DNA from: JAPPHA01 sp965242975
GTDB lineage: Bacteria > Pseudomonadota > Alphaproteobacteria > Rhodobacterales > Rhodobacteraceae
NCBI GenBank assembly: GCA_965242975.1
Contig: CBDETS010000007.1
Coordinates: 5,394,001-5,458,000, forward strand
Direction of reading: 5' to 3'
DNA length: 64,000 bases
Shown here: positions 9,127 through 17,671 of the stretch, in pieces
Layout of the letters: each line of letters starts with the position of its first letter
How positions within the stretch are numbered: position 1 is the first letter of the stretch
Translations under genes and position numbers: made by a program
Notes under the pieces: model-generated
The model's database searches: none
What the model saw: the letters and a program-made list of their open reading frames with translations, nothing else
What the model was told of the DNA's origin: nothing

Positions 9127-9810
9127 ATGGCCCGGCGTATTGCGCCCTTCAGTTGGAGGCGTTACGGATTCGCAATGGAAAAACTGCAGGAAGAACGTAT
9201 TCGCACGCGCAACATTCGCCGCATTCTCGACGCTGCGACCGAGGTGTTTGCCCGCAAGGGCTTCGATGGAACGCGCATAACCGAAATCGCCGAGGCGAGT
9301 GGTCTGCCCAAGGCGAACGTGTACTACTACTTCGGTTCAAAGGATGACATCTACCGGGCGGCAATTGCGCGGCTCATTCATGGCTGGGACGAGGCGTTGG
9401 AGGAAATCGCCCTGGAGAAGGATCCTGCGGAAGCCTTTTCAAGATACGTGACGGCCAAACTGCGGTTTTCGCGTCAACATCCGACCGAATCCAGACTGTT
9501 TGCCACTGAAATCCTTCGCGGCGCCGAGTTTTTGACCGAACAGGAACGGGACCATATACGGGATGTCACCAATCACCGGGTCGCTGTCATTGAAGCCTGG
9601 ATCGCGGCAGGAAAAATCGCGCGGGTTGATGCCAGGCACCTGTTGATCATGCTGTGGGCTGCAACGCAGTTTTATGCAGACTTCCAGCCGGTTGTCCGCG
9701 ATGCTCTGGGCAACCGCGATCTTGAGGCTGCCGATTTCGATGCGGCAGCGCACTGCATCACAGACACTTTGCTTGGAGGTTTGATCCCCCGGGGCTCCGA
9801 GCCGCCGTGA
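9127..9810 (+). CDS. TetR-family regulator, RutR-like
   Basis: DNA-binding repressor/activator (227 aa). The N-terminal TetR helix-turn-helix spans about residues 37-75 (GTRITEIAEASGLPKANVYYYFGSKDDIY). The C-terminal ligand domain matches RutR's: HPTESRLFATEIL, VIEAWIAAGKI and LLIMLWAATQFYADF correspond to RutR's PQASRLFCMEML, LIAGWVKSGKL and LIFMIWASTQHYADF. RutR senses uracil/thymine and controls pyrimidine and purine catabolism. Divergent placement to the nucleobase operon and the TTGAC/GTCAA palindrome support control of that operon. An internal ATG at 9175 is an alternative start. Confidence 0.85.
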   Translation: MARRIAPFSWRRYGFAMEKLQEERIRTRNIRRILDAATEVFARKGFDGTRITEIAEASGLPKANVYYYFGSKDDIYRAAIARLIHGWDEALEEIALEKDPAEAFSRYVTAKLRFSRQHPTESRLFATEILRGAEFLTEQERDHIRDVTNHRVAVIEAWIAAGKIARVDARHLLIMLWAATQFYADFQPVVRDALGNRDLEAADFDAAAHCITDTLLGGLIPRGSEPP

Positions 9811-10700
9811 CAGCCAAGTAACTGCCGACCGTGTATTTCACCGGGATGGGGGTGGTTCGGCCATAGTTCCGACGGCACGTGCCGGTGGTGGCACTCGTGT
9901 TCGACATCGTCTTCTGCCAAGGGTTTGTCGCCAGACTTCCACCATTCACTTGGCCAAAGGTCTGTGGGTCTCAAAAACCGGAATCGCGCGATGGATACGG
10001 TATCGACACAATTTGAAAAAGGCACGTCGAACGCGTCGCATTCTGAATTTTTCGGAGTCTGTCCTGGTCGCGCCGATCAAATGCACCAACGAAAATAGTG
10101 TTCGTGAATCCCCGGAAAATCTGTTGCACCTTGTTTGCCGCGATTTAGCTCAATGTTAAGCGATTCCGGTTCTGCCGAATGTCAATGCAGGGCCGGAGCC
10201 ATGCAACTCAACATTGCCATTTGCTCAACATCACACCGGAGGCAATGACACGGGCTGATACACCCCGGTGACAAGGGGTTGCGCAGAGCAGCCTAGCGAT
10301 CTGCCAGCCGGGACTCGAGTGAACGCCGGGCAGGCCTCGAAACGGGCGCCACGGGAGCCGACCTTTTGGGGCAATGGAATTGCGGACCGCGGTTCGGGCT
10401 GCAAGCCACAGGCGCACCTGACTGTTCCCGCCGGGCCGACCGCCGCAACACCTGCAGCTCGGCACCAGTCAGGGACCAATTGCGATACACTTGCGATCAA
10501 CCTGGACTCGGACAGGATGGTGGTAGCGTCACCGGAACCGGGCCGAAATGCTCAACGCCTTGCATGCGTCCACCGGATCTTGGCGGGATTGCCCGTGCTG
10601 CCCGGTCAGGGAATGCCGCTGGTCAGCCCCGGTTATGCATGACGACTCCGGTACGGTATCACGTATTGCAGATGCGGGGGCACAAAAGGTCTTGCCGGTG
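9811..10700. other. Intergenic stretch without recognisable gene
   Basis: About 890 bp between the RutR-like gene and the end of the iron alcohol dehydrogenase gene. Short open frames occur on both strands, but none has a convincing start, ribosome-binding site or protein-like composition. No tRNA or riboswitch consensus was recognised. Confidence 0.6.
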
Positions 10701-11837
10701 TCATCCGCCACCCATGGCAGCAGTAAGGACCGCACGGTAATCATCAACCGACAATGGACGCGGATTCGTCGACGCCGTGTGATCGAGCACCGCCGCTTCC
10801 GCAACACGGGTAAGGTCGTCGTCGCGTACACCCAAGGCCGCCAGAGTGGATGGCAAGTTCAAGCGGGCATTCAATGCGCGAAAAAAAGACGGCAGATGCG
10901 TGTCGGCGGCGAGCCCCAGCTGCCACCGGATTCTTGCGTACTTGGGTCCGCATGCGGTTTCATTCCATTCCAGCACATGTGGAAGGAGGATCGCGTTCAG
11001 CGTCCCGTGGTGCAATGAAACATGCCGGATGGCGCCGAGGGGGTGTGAAAGTGCATGAACGGCCCCGAGTCCTTTCTGGAAGGTCAGCCCGCCCTGGAGA
11101 GCCGCCATCATCATGTTCCAACGCGCAGCACGGTCCTGCCCGTCATTCATGGCGGTCTCGATCGAGGCAACGGCCCGTGCGAGACCGTCGAGAGCGATGG
11201 CATCGGCCACCGGGTTGACCAGCGGGCTGAGGTAGGTCTCGATGCAATGGGAAATCGCATCCAGGCCGGTTGCCGCCGTCAAACCCGGGGGCAAGCTCAG
11301 TGTGAGTTCCGGATCACAGATTGCAGCGCGCGGAATCAGGTGCGGAGAGATCAGGGCGAGTTTTCGCCCGTCTGCAAGCGTGATCAATGTACCGCGTCCG
11401 ACTTCGCTGCCCGTACCGGCCGTGGTCGGTACCGCCACGAGGGGCACGACCGGTCCGAGTCGGTCGATGCCTCCCTCGATTGCCGCGAACTGTGCAAGCG
11501 GGCCTCCATGCGTGTCGAGAATGGCGACCGCCTTTGCCAGATCGACGGGCGAACCGCCACCGATTGCAATGAGCCCGTCGCAGCCCGCGGCGCGGTACCT
11601 GTCGAATGCGGAGTTCGCCGCAGCCTCGGTCGGGTTGGCAGGCGTGTCAGCGAAGACCTCAATTTCCTGCAACAGCGGTGCGGCGGACTTGATCCTGTCG
11701 ACCATGCCATGATGGAAAAGGACCCGATCGGTCACGATCATCGGGCGTTCGATTCCGGCCAGTTCCATGATCTCGGGAAGTTTCCCCAGTGCACCGAAGT
11801 CGAACTCCACTGCGGTCAAGTAGTTGATCGTGGGCAT
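10701..11837 (-). CDS. Iron-containing (group III) alcohol dehydrogenase
   Basis: NAD(P)-dependent alcohol dehydrogenase (378 aa). The nucleotide-binding motif GGGSPVDLAKAVAIL lies near residue 97, then VPTTAGTGSEV. Metal-binding residues lie in GLDAISHCIETY, HALSHPLGA and HHGTLNAILLPHVL, supplying the Asp and three His ligands. The ATG at 11837 is chosen because AAGGA sits 6 nt upstream; a nearer upstream ATG overlaps that site, and a much longer open frame into the intergenic region is not protein-like. It is transcribed divergently from a GMC oxidoreductase, so both may act in oxidation of the same alcohol. Substrate unknown. Confidence 0.9.
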   Translation of the reverse strand: MPTINYLTAVEFDFGALGKLPEIMELAGIERPMIVTDRVLFHHGMVDRIKSAAPLLQEIEVFADTPANPTEAAANSAFDRYRAAGCDGLIAIGGGSPVDLAKAVAILDTHGGPLAQFAAIEGGIDRLGPVVPLVAVPTTAGTGSEVGRGTLITLADGRKLALISPHLIPRAAICDPELTLSLPPGLTAATGLDAISHCIETYLSPLVNPVADAIALDGLARAVASIETAMNDGQDRAARWNMMMAALQGGLTFQKGLGAVHALSHPLGAIRHVSLHHGTLNAILLPHVLEWNETACGPKYARIRWQLGLAADTHLPSFFRALNARLNLPSTLAALGVRDDDLTRVAEAAVLDHTASTNPRPLSVDDYRAVLTAAMGGG

Positions 11838-12320
11838 GTCCATTCCTTTCCCGCGCTTGATCTCTTCCGGTGCCGCCGGACAGGCGTCATCAGGGTCCGA
11901 CCCGTACCGGCGTACCGGTGTCCGGACGCAACGTAACGACAACGCTGACTTGCACCTTGCCGCTGCGAACCGCAACCCCGCTCGGGCGAACCCACGCGAA
12001 CCCCGGCGCGCCACGCGATTGTCGCCCGAAAACCGACCATCCGGAGCGCCTGGCTGTTCCCGGCGACATGAGCCCGGGCCGGAATGCGGTAACGGGACGG
12101 ATTCCGGTAGAGGGACCCGTGAGCCGGCAGGCAAGGGCTGCGTCGGCTGAGCGGCAGCGCTTTCGCCCGACTTCACCGGAGGGGTGCATCGGAGCCCCTG
12201 AGACCCGTCTGCCTGTTCAAACGCCTCAATGGGGGGACTCGGCCGTTTCCCGATTGTTCTTGACACGTTTTGCCTGATCACGAACGGTCGACACGTCACC
12301 GGTACCTGCAGGGGGTAATC
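11838..12320. promoter_or_regulatory. Divergent intergenic region between Fe-ADH and GMC oxidoreductase genes
   Basis: About 480 bp separating two divergent starts. It must hold both promoters. No clear sigma-70 hexamers or palindromic operator could be picked out, and no gene was seen. Confidence 0.4.
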
Positions 12321-13940
12321 ATGCCGGACAACGGGATGTTCGAAGGCCGCTACGACTACATCATCGTGGGTGCCGGCACGTCCGGTTGCGTGCTTGCGAA
12401 CCGCCTGACGGAGGATCCACGTACGCGCGTGCTCCTGCTCGAGGCTGGACGCGATGACAAATACCACTGGGTCCACATTCCCGTGGGGTACCTCTATTGC
12501 ATGGGCAACCCGCGCACGGACTGGATGATGGAGACGACGCCCGAACCTGGGCTAAACGGCCGGAGTCTCGCCTATCCCCGTGGCAAGGTGCTGGGCGGAT
12601 GTACGTCCGTGAACGGCATGATCTACATGCGCGGTCAGGCCGCGGACTACGATCACTGGCGACAGATGGGAAACATCGGTTGGGGATGGGATGACGTCTT
12701 GCCCTTTTTCCTGAAATCCGAGGATCACCACGCTGGCAGGAGTTCGGTGCACGGGGCCGGCGGGGGCTGGAAGGTCGCGACACAGAGGTTGCGCTGGGAG
12801 GTCCTCGAAGCTGTTCAGGAAGGCGCGAAGGAGTTCGGCATCCTGCCGCGCAAGGATTTCAACGATGGCAACAACGAGGGATCGGGGTTCTTCGAGGTGA
12901 ACCAGCACCGCGGCGTTCGGTGGACAACAGCCAAGGGATTCCTGCGTCCCGCAATGAACCGGCCAAACCTCAGGATCGAACTTGAAGCCGAAGTCGAGCG
13001 ACTGATCTTCGAAGGTCGAGACGTCACCGGCCTCAAGTACCGAAAAAAGGGAGTCGGGCGCCGGGTTCACGCACAGGCCGAGGTCCTGCTGGCAGCCGGG
13101 TCCATCAACTCGCCAAAGATCCTGGAACTCTCGGGCGTCGGCCAGCCCGACCGGCTCGCACGCCTCGGCATCAACGTCGTCCACGATAGTCCAGGCGTCG
13201 GTGAGAACCTGCAGGATCACCTGCAAATCCGGACCGTGTTCAAGGTCGGCAATGCGCGAACGCTCAATACGCTTGCAAACGGCACGTGGGGAAAACTCCG
13301 CATCGTCCTCGAGTACGCCCTGAGACGATCCGGGCCGTTGTCGATGGCACCGAGCCAGTTCGGCATGTTCACGAAATCCGACCCGGCCCTTTCGACGCCG
13401 GACCTGGAATACCATGTCCAGCCGCTATCGACGGACCGGCTGGGCGATCCACTGCACGAGTTTTCCGCGATCACCGTTTCGGTTTGCAATCTTCGCCCCG
13501 AGAGCGTGGGAACCTGCCACATGACGGCCCGCGACCATCGATTGCATCCCGAAATCCGGCCGAATTACCTTGCGGCTGCGAGGGACCGGATCGTTGCCGT
13601 CAAGTCCGTTCGCCAGGCCCGCAGGATCATGACCGCCAATGCCCTGCAGCGATATGCTCCGGAGGAATTCCTTCCCGGGCCCGGCGTCCAGTCCGATGCG
13701 GAACTGCTCCGGAAGGTCGGTGACATCGCGACCACGATATTTCACCCGGTGGGCACCTGCGCCATGGGCTGCGGCCCCAATTCGGTCGTGGGGGCGGATC
13801 TCCGCGTGCATGGTTTGAACCGGTTGCGGGTCGTGGACGCATCCGTCATGCCGCGGATCACCTCGGGCAATACCGCGTCTCCGGTCGTGATGATCGCGGA
13901 AAAGGCGGCCGACATGATCCGGTATGGCCGTGCCGAGTGA
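12321..13940 (+). CDS. GMC-family FAD-dependent oxidoreductase (choline-dehydrogenase-like)
   Basis: Flavoprotein of 539 aa. The dinucleotide fold reads IIVGAGTSGCVLANRL near residue 14. GMC signature 1 is RGKVLGGCTSVNGMIYMRG and signature 2 is GSINSPKILELSGVG. The C-terminal active-site region has HPVGTCAMG and NTASPVVMI. The ATG at 12321 follows GGGGG at about 6 nt, better than the upstream in-frame start at 12270. It is a distant paralogue of the GMC gene at 6.4-8.1 kb. Divergent pairing with the iron alcohol dehydrogenase suggests joint alcohol/aldehyde metabolism. Specific substrate not predictable. Confidence 0.9.
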   Translation: MPDNGMFEGRYDYIIVGAGTSGCVLANRLTEDPRTRVLLLEAGRDDKYHWVHIPVGYLYCMGNPRTDWMMETTPEPGLNGRSLAYPRGKVLGGCTSVNGMIYMRGQAADYDHWRQMGNIGWGWDDVLPFFLKSEDHHAGRSSVHGAGGGWKVATQRLRWEVLEAVQEGAKEFGILPRKDFNDGNNEGSGFFEVNQHRGVRWTTAKGFLRPAMNRPNLRIELEAEVERLIFEGRDVTGLKYRKKGVGRRVHAQAEVLLAAGSINSPKILELSGVGQPDRLARLGINVVHDSPGVGENLQDHLQIRTVFKVGNARTLNTLANGTWGKLRIVLEYALRRSGPLSMAPSQFGMFTKSDPALSTPDLEYHVQPLSTDRLGDPLHEFSAITVSVCNLRPESVGTCHMTARDHRLHPEIRPNYLAAARDRIVAVKSVRQARRIMTANALQRYAPEEFLPGPGVQSDAELLRKVGDIATTIFHPVGTCAMGCGPNSVVGADLRVHGLNRLRVVDASVMPRITSGNTASPVVMIAEKAADMIRYGRAE

Positions 13941-14411
13941 GGCAGGCACGACGGTTGTCCTTGTCGCCCGGAAGGCGATGCCGGCAGCACGTTTTCACCC
14001 TTGGCGCATTTCCTTGACCTGACCGCAGCGACGAAGACACCCCGACCGACGCACCTTCGGTTCTGAAGCCGTTGCATGGCATCTGCTTTTTCGCTTGTAA
14101 CCGCCGTCGGGGACGGGTTTCGGCCCAGTTGTTTTGCGCTTACAACTGACAACAGCCTAGCCGTTTTTTCGACCCAGGGAACGATGGTGTTTCGCCTCGG
14201 AGTTTATTGGGTAATGGTACGAAGTGAGTAAACAACCTGAACTTAACTCAAATGTCACTTTCTCCTTGCCTATCGTGGGCAGGTTATGATTCCTTGGTGT
14301 TCCTGCACGGTGTCGGATGATTCCAAATCATGAACTTCCTGATGGTGCAGGTCACACGACGAGTTCGAGACGCGTTGTGATCGGTCGGGTCTGGACTATG
14401 GGGAACTAGCC
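13941..14411. other. Intergenic stretch marking the left edge of a lower-GC island
   Basis: About 470 bp. From roughly 14150 the composition changes from the GC-rich style of the left flank to clearly more A/T-rich sequence that continues through the next two genes. No gene, tRNA or terminal repeat was recognised, so the island's edge mechanism is unknown. Confidence 0.5.
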
Positions 14412-14837
14412 ATGAAGCACCTGCTTGACATTTCAGAACTATTGGTTGCCAGTTGGGCTCTGTCAGGAGGAGGGGAAAGAATTCCTACTTCCCACGGTAT
14501 TCTTGACCGGGCGCTGAAAGAAGCCGTCGAACATGAATCCTGTCCTCCGTGGGTCAGCGATAACCTGCACTTTGTCGATTCACGTATTGGTCTGCAGTGT
14601 GTCGAATTGCCGTCCCTCTTGGATTGGGCTCAGCGGGCACATCTGACTAGTGCGCCAAATCCCTCTTACCATTCTGCTCAAATTCAGATCAGCGAAGGTG
14701 CTGCCCGGGACTTGGTTAACAACCTAGGTGTCACTGAGGGCAATGCCAGACTCTGGGGCGATCATCTCTGTGCGCTCGTTGAAGACATGGGAAAATCGAT
14801 GAACACTAATTCTTCCACAGCTATTGAAGAATACTGA
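14412..14837 (+). CDS. Hypothetical protein upstream of the HD/nuclease fusion
   Basis: Unrecognised protein of 141 aa, acidic and soluble, without signal peptide or membrane segment. The ATG at 14412 has GGGGA about 8 nt upstream, a good ribosome-binding site. Features visible are an N-terminal leucine-rich helix (LLDISELLVASWAL) and a C-terminal helical part (AARDLVNNLGVTEGNARLWGDHL). It lies on the same strand, about 75 bp ahead of the proposed start of the HD/PD-(D/E)XK gene, and shares its lower GC, so the two probably form one unit. It could be a regulator, adaptor or inhibitor of the large protein; this is inference only. Confidence 0.6.
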   Translation: MKHLLDISELLVASWALSGGGERIPTSHGILDRALKEAVEHESCPPWVSDNLHFVDSRIGLQCVELPSLLDWAQRAHLTSAPNPSYHSAQIQISEGAARDLVNNLGVTEGNARLWGDHLCALVEDMGKSMNTNSSTAIEEY

Positions 14838-14911
14838 CGCGTTTTCGGACGATGAGTTTTACATTTTCCGCTGGTGTAACGCCGATAATTTGACTGCGTG
14901 GAGAATCAACG

Positions 14912-17356
14912 CTGTTAGATTCCGCGAATCTCCGGGCAGATCTTGAATTTGCCGCACCTACGCTTTGGAGGGCATTTGGCGGCCTCGCTGACAAGTGGCT
15001 TGAACCAGCTCTTCGACGCCTAAACGATGGGAGATCGCACGCCGCTTATCCCAAATCTTTCAACGACCCCATTTGGGGCGTTGTTGAACTCATGCCATGG
15101 GAGACCATTCTTCTGGATTCTCCGTTGCTTCAGCGACTACGGGGTGTTCGGCAACTTGGAATGGCGCATCTGGTTTATCCCGGTGCAGGGCATGATCGCC
15201 TTGAACACACGAGGGGCGTTGTTGAAGCCGCCGAGCGCATGATCCGTGCTCTTGAGAGGAATGCAGCATTCAGACGCAGGTTCGGGTCTGACCGCGATGA
15301 TGCCGTTCCACATGTGGGTCCAATGGACCGCTGTGCTACTCGGCTTGCGGCTTTGCTACATGACACGGGGCATGGCCCGTTCAGCCACGCAACGGAACAA
15401 TTGATCAGGACGCGTTACGATGCCGAATTCAATGCCGTAGAGCATGTCTTACGGAAACACTTCGAGGGTGTGACGTCAATCGCACCCGCAGAGTCTGTCG
15501 CAGTGTTGATCGTATTGAGCGATTCTATGCGTGAGGTCCTCACCCACGCAAGACTTGGTACGGGCGTCGATAACCCGACCGAATTGCCTGAAGCCGTTGC
15601 GGCACGCATTCTCGGTTCTCGAAGCTGCCTGCGCGCAGGATATCTTTCCGGCATCATCAGCGGTCCAGTCGATGCCGACAAACTCGATTACATTGCCCGC
15701 GACTGCCACCACTCGGGCCTTCCCCTCGGGATCGATCTGACAAGACTCATCAGTAAACTGGAGGTCGTTGTCGTTACACCGGAAAACGCGCCAAACAGGG
15801 ATTTGCGCGTTCGGGCACAGAATATTCCTGGAAGGCGTTTCTACGATATCGGGATTTCACTGACTGGCCTCGGCTCGTATGAACAGCTGATAATCGCCCG
15901 CGTATTGCTATATGACCGACTCTATTACCATCAGAAAGTTCGCACCGCGGAGGCAATGCTCCGTCGTTTGATCTGCCTCGCTGAAGAAGAGCGCGGTAAC
16001 CTCTTCACGATCGAGGAATTCTACACAAGATTCCCTGATGACATCTTTGTCGGTGTCATTGGCGGCTCGCTCCAGAATCCCGCTCTGAAATGCGGCGGCG
16101 TACGGTCTCAAGCTGTCGCCAAAAAGATTCAGGATCGCCGTATCTATTATCGCGCACACGCGTTCGCAGCACGTTTTATTGGCGGGCTTGGGGGCTTGTC
16201 TGACGTCGATCAACGAGACACACGTGCCGAAAAATGGCGCAAACTCCTAAGAGAACTGCTGACGGAGGACGACCGCAAGAAAATCGAGACCAAGATATTC
16301 GACAAGGCAAAGGCGCTTGCGGCAGCAATCCCTGACCTAGCCGATCGCGCGAGCGGGCTAAATCCAGAGGAAATCCTGGTCGATGTCCCTTCAAACAGGG
16401 TCGTGGTACGTGGCGGCGATATCCTCACGCGTACCGACGGTGGACATATCGGAACGCCTAATCTCTTTTTTGACCCTGAAAGATGGTCTCAGGCCTACGA
16501 ACATCAGAAGCAATGCGGGTTTGTGTTTACCCCGCGAAGCCGGGTTCCACTCGTGGCATTAGCCTCACGTATCGTGTTCTACGAATTATTTGAGGTGGTC
16601 ATGGATATCCAGGCCGAACGCGCTGCGAAGGTTACAAAAGTCGTCAAGAGTGCGTGGGTAGCTACAGCACAGAAACACGGTCTTTGCAGCGAAGATTGCG
16701 AGAGAGCATTGAACGGTAATTCCTCGCCGTCGCTTGTCAAGTTTCATCCGGACGACATTGCTTTACCTCGCGAATGGTCGAATCTGGATCCCGATCTTCG
16801 ACAGCGTCTTGTGCGCGACCTGAACTTGTGCCTACCGTCGGGTCTTGTTGCTGCATCTCACAAGGCCGTTTCAACCGCGATTGGTGATGTCGCTGTTCTG
16901 ATCGATATGTTCGAAAAGACAGGAAAGTTCGTTTCGGAGGAAAAGCTGGCCGAAAGGAGAATGCAGGGCGAGATCAAGCAACATTTCATGTCGTGCCAGA
17001 TTGATGTTGTCGAGGGCTCTGAAATCGGTGGCGGTGAAACCGATCTCATCCTGTCACGACAACTTGTCGTCGAAAACAAGGTAGTGTCAAACCCGATCCG
17101 CGACCCTTTCGAAACAGGTTACCGCTTTTCCTGGCAGGCGCGACGTTACAGCATTTCACTCTGCAGCAACGTGGCATTTGTCATTCTCGCATATCGTCCG
17201 AGCAGTGAGGAGAACTTACTCCAGCTTCCGGCGAGAGTCCGTATTTTTGAAATACAGGAAGATTCGGAAGAACGGTGTGAAGTCCGGTTCGTGGTTCCTT
17301 GGGGCATGGGTGTGCCATCAAGAGCGAAATCTCCCACAAAGCAACGAAAGAACTGA
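14912..17356 (+). CDS. SAMHD1-like HD phosphohydrolase fused to C-terminal PD-(D/E)XK nuclease-like domain
   Basis: Large cytoplasmic protein (about 814 aa). The N-terminal part is an HD-type dNTPase domain: DPIWGVVEL (residues 52-60), first metal His in LEHTRG (H99), LLHDTGHGPFSH with H150-D151, and VDADKLDYIARDCHHSG, which closely matches SAMHD1's VDVDKWDYFARDCHH. The last ~110 residues contain GGGETDLILSRQLVVENKV, i.e. D711-x9-E721-x-K723, the PD-(D/E)XK nuclease pattern. The first in-frame ATG (15092) falls inside the conserved HD opening, so translation must begin upstream. No ATG, GTG or TTG exists between the in-frame stop at 14891 and 15092. A CTG at 14912 with GGAG 8 nt upstream is the best candidate. 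Likely anti-phage role (nucleotide depletion and DNA/RNA cleavage), by inference. Confidence 0.75.
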   Translation: MLDSANLRADLEFAAPTLWRAFGGLADKWLEPALRRLNDGRSHAAYPKSFNDPIWGVVELMPWETILLDSPLLQRLRGVRQLGMAHLVYPGAGHDRLEHTRGVVEAAERMIRALERNAAFRRRFGSDRDDAVPHVGPMDRCATRLAALLHDTGHGPFSHATEQLIRTRYDAEFNAVEHVLRKHFEGVTSIAPAESVAVLIVLSDSMREVLTHARLGTGVDNPTELPEAVAARILGSRSCLRAGYLSGIISGPVDADKLDYIARDCHHSGLPLGIDLTRLISKLEVVVVTPENAPNRDLRVRAQNIPGRRFYDIGISLTGLGSYEQLIIARVLLYDRLYYHQKVRTAEAMLRRLICLAEEERGNLFTIEEFYTRFPDDIFVGVIGGSLQNPALKCGGVRSQAVAKKIQDRRIYYRAHAFAARFIGGLGGLSDVDQRDTRAEKWRKLLRELLTEDDRKKIETKIFDKAKALAAAIPDLADRASGLNPEEILVDVPSNRVVVRGGDILTRTDGGHIGTPNLFFDPERWSQAYEHQKQCGFVFTPRSRVPLVALASRIVFYELFEVVMDIQAERAAKVTKVVKSAWVATAQKHGLCSEDCERALNGNSSPSLVKFHPDDIALPREWSNLDPDLRQRLVRDLNLCLPSGLVAASHKAVSTAIGDVAVLIDMFEKTGKFVSEEKLAERRMQGEIKQHFMSCQIDVVEGSEIGGGETDLILSRQLVVENKVVSNPIRDPFETGYRFSWQARRYSISLCSNVAFVILAYRPSSEENLLQLPARVRIFEIQEDSEERCEVRFVVPWGMGVPSRAKSPTKQRKN

Positions 17357-17671
17357 GTCAGCGCAAGACGAACAGTTTTGGATGAAGGCTAATTTCGTCT
17401 TTATGTCTTTCTTGGCGGCGCACCTCCGAGACGACTTGGCGGGCGGTTTCATGCATCCAAGTTTGCTTGCAAATTCGGTCGGACTCCTATGAGTCTGTTA
17501 TCCAAACTTTCGATTGCAAATCCACGGGTGCTATTCGCCAGACTTCGTCCTCAGTGTCGCGGCAAGATGTAGTTGATCCTCAGTGGAAGAACGGGGAAGC
17601 GGCCTGGAATTGTTTTGGCTCGCCGCCCGGCCACTGTCACAGGTGCTGTGTTTCAGATCGAAAGGACATCA
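17357..17671. other. Convergent intergenic region, no gene seen
   Basis: 315 bp between the stop of the HD/nuclease gene and the stop of the sulfatase gene. The low-GC style fades out here. No hairpin with T-run and no protein-like frame was recognised. Confidence 0.5.

Noticed and set aside
9811..10700. A riboswitch or structured RNA in the 890-bp gap
   Set aside because: The GC-rich text invites many stems, but no known riboswitch core such as a B12 or SAM box could be matched and there is no suitable downstream gene on either strand.
10701..12476. A 591-codon minus frame covering the iron alcohol dehydrogenase and the upstream intergenic region
   Set aside because: The upstream ~200 codons are arginine/proline-rich and not protein-like; AAGGA just before 11837 and family alignment fix the start there.
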